Assembly (NCBI GenBank): GCA_020342235.1
Contig: CP073219.1
Location: forward strand, 806,001 to 870,000
Length of the DNA: 64,000 nucleotides
Direction of reading: 5' to 3'
From: Saccharomycopsis phalli
Taxonomy: Eukaryota > Ascomycota > Saccharomycetes > Ascoideales > Saccharomycopsidaceae
Under the pieces are notes generated by a model. It made no database searches and was not told where the DNA came from. It was given only the letters and a program-made list of their open reading frames with translations. Shown one piece after another: positions 57,984 through 64,000 of the stretch; the first letter of the stretch is position 1, and each line of letters starts with the position of its first letter. The position numbers and the translations under genes are program-made.

Positions 57984-58055
57984 TATGTCTATTGAGATGT
58001 CTATTGAGATGTCTATTGAGATGTCTATTGAGATGTCTATTGAGATGTCCATTGA
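57984..58055 (+). repeat. 12-bp tandem repeat, six copies
   Basis: Six copies of ATGTCTATTGAG, five of them perfect. Confidence 0.97.
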
Positions 58056-58551
58056 GACTGTAAATGTACATAAGATTTGTAATTACCACTACATCCATTG
58101 CGATGTTGGGACGCAACAAGAGTCACATACCCTGTGTTGTGAACCAATGTATCGCAACTCTATACCTTGTGCCCATTGCTTTGAAATTAAAATTTCACAT
58201 CTAAAGTTAATCTTAGGCATAAAACTGCAAATCGCACAATTGCGTATTTCTTTAGCAATGCTGTATATAGAAAACCAATCAGGCGACGCCAGTGATTATT
58301 CGCTGGTTCTCCTCAAGCCAAGCCAATGGTGCGCCACGTCCCCTGTCTGGTCGTAATTAATAAAGATTTTCGGAGCCGTGCCAACCATTTGGGCAATCCT
58401 AATGTATAAGATATAGCTGGATCGTAGGGTTGATTTCTTGTCCAGCTAATGTCCTAGGATTGTGATCCCACTGGACTGTGCATTGCAAGAGCCGTTTTGT
58501 TCATGTGTCGCGATGATGAATCAAAGTTGTGCAGTTTTCATGGTACTAGGA

Positions 58552-58640
58552 GGGGTGTACTGGGAAGAGGGTAGTGGGAAGGGTGTACGGACTTCGGAAG
58601 AGTGTACTAGGAAGGTGTACTAGGAAGGTGTACTAGGAAG
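58552..58640 (+). repeat. GTGTACTAGGAAG-type imperfect array
   Basis: Five to seven imperfect units of 12-15 bp built on GTGTACTAGGAAG; the last three are clean. Confidence 0.8.
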
Positions 58641-58659
58641 AGTGCGGTATTAATATGTT

Positions 58660-58743
58660 GTACGGTTCACGAGGTACGGTTCACGAGGTACGGTTCACGA
58701 GGTACGGTTCACGAGGTACGGTTCACGAGGTACGGTTCATGAG
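58660..58743 (+). repeat. 14-bp tandem repeat, six copies
   Basis: Six copies of GTACGGTTCACGAG, the last with one change. Confidence 0.97.
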
Positions 58744-59353
58744 TACACGATAAAGACAACAACAAGACGACCAATAAACACGAGTACTTAGTTTCACTTG
58801 CTCAGCTGAATCGGGAAATGTTTATATCGTCTCTCAACAATGGGTACATTCCTCAACTGAGACCCGTCTCGTACTGATTGTAGAGAGACACGGGATCTTC
58901 CTACGATGTTACAATCGTTGCGACGCCCAGGGAGGGCGTGCAACCAATAGAAAGAGCGGGGCGAAACTAGTCTGACAAAGTGTTCACATCAAGAGAGCTG
59001 ACGCGTTTGATGATAAGCGACAGGCACCGTGAGCGCACACCCATAACCCTGAAGTCCTGATTAGGCAGGTTGGGGGTGCATTGAGGGAGTAAAATTTCGA
59101 TGCCAGCCATGTTTGAAGTTGTTTTATAACTTGGGTGAAGGAGTCTGGAGTTGTTTGGAAAAAAATATATATTACGCAGGAGGATATTTCCCGATACATG
59201 GACCACACCAGCAAGACACTGTGATTGGTTGTTAACTTGTGGTAAGCTCATATTCTTAGTGCCCTTTGTTTCTTGGCCAGATTAGGTAAAGAGTATTTCA
59301 ACGCTCCAAAGGCACGTATTCTTCCGGCACAGTTGCGCGAGTACTATATAGCC

Positions 59354-61399
59354 ATGAGCGAGTCCAACGCGCACAAATTCGCAGGGTTCAAGCGGTCGCT
59401 TTCCAAGTCATCGTCTATTTCGTCATTGAAGTCGATGATCAAAAGCTCGTTTGGCCATTTGCACGAGTCGGAGGAGCACTTTCGGCACTATCCCAGCAGC
59501 AACGGCACCAGCACCAGCACCAAGCGACTCAAGTCCAGCACCGGCGACGAGAGCCAGTCCAAGCGGATGAAGTTTTTCAAGATGTTTCAGAGCAGTCGGC
59601 CAGCGACTCTGCAAAGGAGCAGTCGGCACCAGGAGAAGCACCGGCAGCGCCGGATGAGCCACAAACCCCCGGAGCCCGAGCCGCTGTTGTTGGAGCAGAT
59701 GGAGCAGGCGAACCGGCAGAACTACCGGCACCTCGACAGCATTGGCAAGAAGTCCCGGCGCATGCAGCTCAGACGAAAAGATACCATTGAGGAGGAAAAG
59801 CCCTTGGCTGTGGACCTGCCGACGTTGTCGGGGTCGCTTTCTGTCAAGCGCAACACCTTGGTACCGTCAAAGGGCTGCTACAACTTGTCGCAATATGTCC
59901 GAGGCACTCCGATTGAGGAGGAAGATACCACCTTGGTGGACGTGTCAGGCAACTCGCTTCTCCACAGCACGCCGAGCACATATATGGACGATCTAGATAC
60001 CGTGGTGGAGGACGATTCGCCCGAGGGCAACGTGAGTTATATGGATTTTTTCAAGCACTCGCTCGAGCCGATCCACAAGCGGAACGCGCAGTTTGTCAGC
60101 AACTACGCGAGCCGCAAGGACATTGCGCAGTTGACGCGGAAAATGTCGCAGGCGAATTTGCGCGGCCGGCCGAGCGCGATCTTTGAGATTCCGGAGTTGG
60201 TGGAGCGGATTTTGGCGATGGTGGGACACGATACCGTGTTGCCGGTGGAGAAACCAACGACGCGCCGCCGGCCGCTTTCTTTTGAGCACGCCAAGTTGAT
60301 GTACAACGACGAGAACTTGGCGCGGAGCGTGTGGATCAACGAGAGCGAGACGTCGCGGGACTTCCAGGAGATTCAGACGGTGAACCGGACCATGTACAGC
60401 TGTTTGTTTGTGAACCGGATGTGGCACGGCATTGCCAAGAAGATGTTTCTCCGGCGGCTCTTTTTCCGGCGGGACGAGAACTTCCAGAAGCTCGTTGGCA
60501 AGCTCAAGACCAGCGGCGAGACGTTCAAGGAAAGCTTCAAGACCAGCCGCACCAACGTGCTTCTTTTGCACCGGCTAAAGCACGTGTCGCAGGACCAGGT
60601 GAACTTGCTCGCAAATAACATCATTGCCAGCGGCAACAACTTGGAGTGGATCGAAATGTACATCTGCCCGTCGATCTATCCGCCCATGTCGCTCTTCACG
60701 TCAAACAACATGCTGCAGTCCGGGCCGTACATGTTGAAGAATTTGATTTTGGCCGGCTCAAACTCAAGGAAAATCAACAACTTCTTCTTGAAGATCGTGG
60801 CCACAAACTGCCCAAACTTGGAGAAGCTCGACTTGCGGATATGTGAGCATTACTCCGACGCAGGGCTCGTCGAAATCGCGCAAAACTGCCCCAAGATCCA
60901 GTACTTGAACATTGGCCGCTTCAGAAACTGCGACAAAATCACCGACAGCTCCGTCTGTGCGATTATCCGCAGCTGTTCCAGCTTACGCACTTTGGGCTGT
61001 GCCGGATGCAACATCTCTGACACCGCCATTTGGACGTTGGCCCAGTACCAAGGTCCGAATATCGAGCGCTTGTCGTTGAACAACTGCTTCAAATTGACCG
61101 ACGACTCGCTAGCCCGCATCCTCGAGCAGAACTATTTGCCCAACTTGCAGGTGCTTGAGATCCGCAACATTACAAACTTGACCGACTTCCGGCCGATGAT
61201 CAACTTCCGCAAGCAAAAGAGCAACAAGGGCGAGTACTTTCTTGTTGAAAACTGCGAGGTCTTGGAGAAGCGGATGAAGCAGCAGGAGTTGCAAATCGAC
61301 TTGGACATTTCCAGGCGGATGTTGAGCGACATTAGCAACTGGTGTCATGATTCAAATGACGGCGATGCCGATTACAGGTTGCTATTTAACAAAAACTAG
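59354..61399 (+). CDS. AMN1: Amn1-like leucine-rich-repeat protein
   Basis: Amn1 antagonises the mitotic exit network and affects mother-daughter cell separation and clumping in S. cerevisiae. The 681-residue protein has a Ser/Arg-rich N-terminus (~1-280), then an F-box-like stretch (FEIPELVERILAMVG, CLFVNRMWHGIAKKMF; ~280-370). Leucine-rich repeats of the Amn1 type follow (~470-600): LEKLDLRICEHYSDAGLVEI, YLNIGRFRNCDKITDSSV, LRTLGCAGCNISDTAIWTLA and IERLSLNNCFKLTDDSLARI. It is longer at the N-terminus than S. cerevisiae Amn1 (549). The ATG at 59354 is chosen because the 27 codons upstream lack an ATG. The gene is GC-rich but uses almost no CTG. Confidence 0.85.
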   Translation: MSESNAHKFAGFKRSLSKSSSISSLKSMIKSSFGHLHESEEHFRHYPSSNGTSTSTKRLKSSTGDESQSKRMKFFKMFQSSRPATLQRSSRHQEKHRQRRMSHKPPEPEPLLLEQMEQANRQNYRHLDSIGKKSRRMQLRRKDTIEEEKPLAVDLPTLSGSLSVKRNTLVPSKGCYNLSQYVRGTPIEEEDTTLVDVSGNSLLHSTPSTYMDDLDTVVEDDSPEGNVSYMDFFKHSLEPIHKRNAQFVSNYASRKDIAQLTRKMSQANLRGRPSAIFEIPELVERILAMVGHDTVLPVEKPTTRRRPLSFEHAKLMYNDENLARSVWINESETSRDFQEIQTVNRTMYSCLFVNRMWHGIAKKMFLRRLFFRRDENFQKLVGKLKTSGETFKESFKTSRTNVLLLHRLKHVSQDQVNLLANNIIASGNNLEWIEMYICPSIYPPMSLFTSNNMLQSGPYMLKNLILAGSNSRKINNFFLKIVATNCPNLEKLDLRICEHYSDAGLVEIAQNCPKIQYLNIGRFRNCDKITDSSVCAIIRSCSSLRTLGCAGCNISDTAIWTLAQYQGPNIERLSLNNCFKLTDDSLARILEQNYLPNLQVLEIRNITNLTDFRPMINFRKQKSNKGEYFLVENCEVLEKRMKQQELQIDLDISRRMLSDISNWCHDSNDGDADYRLLFNKN

Positions 61400-61787
61400 A
61401 CTTGCATTATTCAAAACCCATGTATTAATATATATTTATGTCACCGTATTGTACAAATGAGCTGGAGTCGATGCACAGACTTGGCTGAGAATCGATTCCA
61501 GATCTTGAGATTTAGCTCGGGATGAAGTTCGGGATGAAATTCAGGATGAAGTTCGGGATGAAATTCAGGATTCCGTAAGACGCTCTTGAAGGACCTGTTT
61601 CAACACTTTCTAGGAATGCTTAAGATTCTCAGATTTTTACTCTCAGATTCACTCTCAGATTCTCACTCAGATTTTCACTCAGATTTTCACTCGAATTCTC
61701 ACTCAGATTCTCACTCAGATTCTCAAACTCTCTCCTGGAAAATCTCCCTCCTGGAAAATCTCCCTCCTGGAAAATCTCCCTCCTACT
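61400..61787. repeat. Stacked short arrays between AMN1 and LGE1
   Basis: The 388-bp region between the two convergent genes is mostly repeats: a 12-bp GGGATGAARTTC unit (61516-61572), a CTCAGATTCTCA/CTCAGATTTTCA array (61628-61725) and a 16-bp CCTCCTGGAAAATCTC array of three to four copies (61731-61786). The last array stops two bases before the LGE1 stop codon. Confidence 0.85.
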
Positions 61788-62471
61788 CTACAACCCATTA
61801 AACTCCCCCTCATTATTCACCAACCTCTCCAAACTATCACTCGTCACTTGGCTTATCAACCGACAATTCCTATCCACCCGGCTCAAATTCTCCAAGCTCA
61901 TCTCACTAGCTAGCTTCTCCAAGTACGCTTCCCGCAACTTCTCGTCCAACTTGTCCAACTCATTCATGTCTTGCTTAAACTTGTCCAAAAAACTCTCCTG
62001 CTTATATCCAAACTCCCTATTCTCCCTGCCATTCACCCCCACCTTGAGCAACTTGGCCCAGATTCTCGAACTATCAAGCGTGCTGTTTCCTTCCTTGCGC
62101 TTACTTCTCTCCTTTTCCTTCATCTTATCACTCTCGCTCTCGCTCGCATTTCCTCTTGAGCTCAACGACCCGGGCTTCGAGCCACCTCGCGACGATCTCC
62201 GCCCGGAGCTATTCTCCTCGTACGAATACGACAGACGTGACTGGCGCTGTGGTGATTGGTTGTGCAGCGATCCTGGTTTATAGTAGTCGCGGCTTCGATA
62301 GTCTTCGTTCCGATAATAGTTTGACTGGTAGTACTTGTTTCTGTTGTCATTGCCTCGGTAGCTTCCCCGAGAACCTCGATAATGGCTCTTATAGCCGCTG
62401 TACGAAGAGTAATCGTATTTATTACCTTCAGTCATGGCTGAGGGTTGTCCTTGGGAAAAAATTGAAACCAT
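61788..62471 (-). CDS. LGE1: Probable Lge1 (Bre1-associated H2B ubiquitination factor)
   Basis: A 227-residue protein with the composition of Lge1. The N-terminal ~90 residues are rich in Tyr, Arg, Ser and Gly (YDYSSYSGYKSHYRGSRGSY, SNYYRNEDYRSRDYY), like the condensate-forming sticker region of yeast Lge1. A charged middle follows, then a C-terminal helical coiled coil (~155-215: QESFLDKFKQDMNELDKLDE and KLREAYLEKLASEMSLENL) that would bind Bre1. Lge1 forms a shell around Bre1-Rad6 to ubiquitinate histone H2B on gene bodies. Assignment rests on architecture, not on strong sequence motifs. The Met at 62435 (MTEGNKYDYS) may be the true start, giving 215 residues. Confidence 0.6.
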   Translation of the reverse strand: MVSIFSQGQPSAMTEGNKYDYSSYSGYKSHYRGSRGSYRGNDNRNKYYQSNYYRNEDYRSRDYYKPGSLHNQSPQRQSRLSYSYEENSSGRRSSRGGSKPGSLSSRGNASESESDKMKEKERSKRKEGNSTLDSSRIWAKLLKVGVNGRENREFGYKQESFLDKFKQDMNELDKLDEKLREAYLEKLASEMSLENLSRVDRNCRLISQVTSDSLERLVNNEGEFNGL

Positions 62472-62516
62472 TGCGCCGGGGCTCGTGTGCGGGATGCCTA
62501 ACGTGCTTCAGTGATG

Positions 62517-62572
62517 TGATGTGTTTAGAATGATGTGTTTAGAATGATGTGTTTAGAATGATGTGTTTAGAA
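62517..62572 (+). repeat. 14-bp tandem repeat, four copies
   Basis: Four perfect copies of TGATGTGTTTAGAA upstream of LGE1. Confidence 0.95.
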
Positions 62573-62851
62573 TGATGTCTTACAATGATTATATGCTTCG
62601 AACAATTATATACTTGGAATGATTATATGCTTGTAGTATAGTAACTAGGATAAGCTAGTATAATAGCTAAAATATACTCGCTAGACTATTTACACTTGAC
62701 AAAAGACCGGAGATAAGATAAAATGGAAAAAGACAATGCCGTTGTGGAAAGAAATGGACTTTATTCTACTTGCATTTTAAATTGCAAAATCTTGCGACAA
62801 TTTAAAAGAGCGATTTCGCCCAGGAAAATCCAGAGGCAGCATTGCTACAGA

Positions 62852-63014
62852 AAATAATAATATTTATTTTGTATTTAGCTATATATTGTCTCCGGCATCG
62901 GTGATTGGACAAGTATATCTTCACTCAGGAACATCCAGAGGCAGCATTGCTGAAAACCGACGTCAACTCTCATTCGGTTGCTGGAATTAAAAACTTCAAT
63001 TGAGCAATTGTATT
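62852..63014 (+). repeat. Interspersed repeat, copy A
   Basis: The reference copy of a ~165-bp repeat also found at 12405-12575 (minus) and, more diverged, at 34408-34587. It contains a TATA-like GTATTTAGCTATATATT, then CTCCGGCAT, a CAGAGGCAGCATTGCTGAAA block, CGTCAACTCT and a CAATTGAGCAATTGTATT end. No ORF and no clear terminal repeats or target duplication could be fixed. Confidence 0.75.
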
Positions 63015-63424
63015 AATCCAATGCTCATTACCTTACATATTTACAAGCTCTGGGAGCCTAGAATAGCTATAGCCTTGAATAAATATTATTATCAATTGTA
63101 TTGATGGTGCGTGTAGTGGTTATATAACAAGCCTTGTCGTCTTGTATATAAACTAGGATACCAGTGGTATAATGGCCAATACATTTGCTTGAATATTTAA
63201 ATTGGTTATATTTAAAACGGTGCCGTTTTCTGAAGCAAAGGACCTGTCTAGTCCATCCATGACAGGAGATTGATGAGACTTTCAGAGAAGATTGATGAGA
63301 CTTTCAGAGATACCAGGACTTGTGCCATCCTCCCTACATACAATGATACTGTGCTTGAATTACCTATAAAAACTAGTCACTAGGAGAAAAACTAGACAAC
63401 AAAAGCAGCAGCATCACCACAACA

Positions 63425-64000
63425 TTACACCACCCCAGTATTGGACCGCGAAAACGAAGCATACTTCTCAAACGGATCCTTGGAAACCTCATGGTCAACC
63501 AACGCCTTTCTGGTCCGTCTGAGCTGGATTCTCTTGAACCACTTCCAAGCTTCAGCACCAAGCAAGAATAGAACCGTCACTCCCGCAACCACACCCCACT
63601 CGTAGCCAATTCCCTTGTGGAGAAACACCTTGGTGTTGATCACGGGAATGTAAATCACCGGAAACACGCTAAAGAAGCCAACGACAATGGACCAGAACAA
63701 AAACTGGTTCTTCCAAAGATCCAGCGCCGTCTGTCTCCACCACGGCTTGTCTGTATCTCTGTTCATGTAGAACAACGAGTTGACCGGGTGGAGACACTCC
63801 CAGGCCAAGATCAACGCACACCAAGTCATGGTGGAAAACGACGCCGCTCTTCCGCGAAAAACCAAGTCGCAGACATTCGAATTCGAGCTGGTGTCGTTGC
63901 AGTTGACTCCCAAGTACCCGTCTCCCTTGCCGTACACAATGATGACAAAACTCAAGAGACACGACACTGACATCCACAAGCCATAGGCAAAAGTGTCAAT
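63425..64000 (-). CDS. ENA1: ENA-type P-type Na+/Li+ ATPase, C-terminal part
   Basis: C-terminal 191 residues of a plasma-membrane P-type IID ATPase that exports Na+, Li+ or K+ at high pH or salinity. The gene runs past the window's right edge. Visible are the last transmembrane helices and loops, collinear with S. cerevisiae Ena1: SVSCLLSFVIIVYGKG, GYLGVNCNDTS, CDLVFRGRAASFSTMTW, LWKNQFLFWSIVVGFFSVF, IYIPVINTKVFLHKGIGYEW and FLLGAEAWKWFKRIQL. A short cytosolic tail of about 40 residues ends SRSNTGVV. The catalytic P- and N-domains lie outside the window, so activity cannot be judged. Confidence 0.93.
   Translation of the reverse strand: MDTFAYGLWMSVSCLLSFVIIVYGKGDGYLGVNCNDTSSNSNVCDLVFRGRAASFSTMTWCALILAWECLHPVNSLFYMNRDTDKPWWRQTALDLWKNQFLFWSIVVGFFSVFPVIYIPVINTKVFLHKGIGYEWGVVAGVTVLFLLGAEAWKWFKRIQLRRTRKALVDHEVSKDPFEKYASFSRSNTGVV

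Larger units (their letters stand above)
56907..59353. other. 2.4-kb gap before AMN1
   Basis: No convincing gene. A 183-codon ATG frame (57805-58356) has no coding character beyond its repeat. Contents are a 12-bp array (57984-58055), a cluster of GTGTACTAGGAAG-type units (58552-58640), a 14-bp array (58660-58743) and the AMN1 promoter. A 20-bp sequence, CTTTAGCAATGCTGTATATA (58250-58269), is nearly repeated at 32456-32475 in the other large gap. Confidence 0.45.
62472..63424. other. 0.95-kb intergenic region
   Basis: No gene seen. It contains a 14-bp array (62517-62572), the interspersed repeat copy A, and AT-rich DNA running up to the ENA stop. A GAAAATCCAGAGGCAGCATT segment at 62824 duplicates part of copy A. 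Confidence 0.45.

Noticed and set aside
57805-58356. 183-codon ATG frame in the AMN1-upstream gap
   Set aside because: Its centre is a 12-bp tandem repeat (MSIE units), the rest has no recognisable motif or codon bias, and another frame is open on the opposite strand.

Overview
This window looks like a chromosome segment from a budding yeast (Saccharomycotina), most likely of the CUG-Ser clade (Debaryomyces/Candida/Clavispora relatives). Gene content is typical yeast: CCH1, GLR1, RPS6, TIP20, BPH1, UBP12, SEC26, AMN1 and an ENA-type ATPase. Genes are compact, introns few and tiny, and flanking DNA AT-rich. CTG codons are very rare even in GC-rich genes such as CCH1 and AMN1. At one well-conserved site, the domain III S4 of CCH1, serine fits a CTG codon better than leucine. 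Residues described here from CTG codons should be read with that in mind. Starts were placed on ATG codons.

Layout, left to right: CCH1 (-), a globin-like protein (+), IAH1 esterase (+), GLR1 (+), RPS6 (-, intron), an RLM1-type MADS factor (-), a secreted GH76-like protein (+), NNF1 (-) and TIP20 (+) from a 109-bp shared promoter, a VanZ-like membrane protein (+, probable intron), SVP26 (+), an RGD2-like F-BAR/DEP/RhoGAP protein (+), RTT107 (-) and an Ala/Ser-rich GPI protein (-). A 4.3-kb stretch without a convincing gene follows (31,891-36,197). Then come a PIR-tail cell-wall protein (+), BPH1 (+), RBA50 (+), a SUR7-family protein (+, 40-nt intron), RRP43 (-), UBP12 (+), SEC26 (-) and a 61-residue GPI protein (-). 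After a 2.4-kb gap come AMN1 (+), LGE1 (-) and the 3' end of an ENA sodium-pump gene (-) that runs off the window.

The genes do not form one pathway. Recurrent themes are the cell wall and surface (GH76, two GPI proteins, a PIR-tail protein, SUR7 family, the RLM1-type wall-integrity regulator), the secretory pathway (TIP20, SVP26, SEC26), ion transport (CCH1, ENA), and chromosome or cell-cycle control (NNF1, RTT107, AMN1, LGE1).

The unexplained structure is mostly non-coding. Nearly every longer intergenic stretch carries its own short tandem array with units of 9-50 bp. An interspersed repeat of about 165 bp occurs three times, in three different gene-poor stretches (12.4 kb, 34.4 kb, 62.9 kb). 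The three inferred introns all place the branch point within a few bases of the 3' splice site. No tRNA, rRNA, CRISPR array or intact mobile element was recognised.
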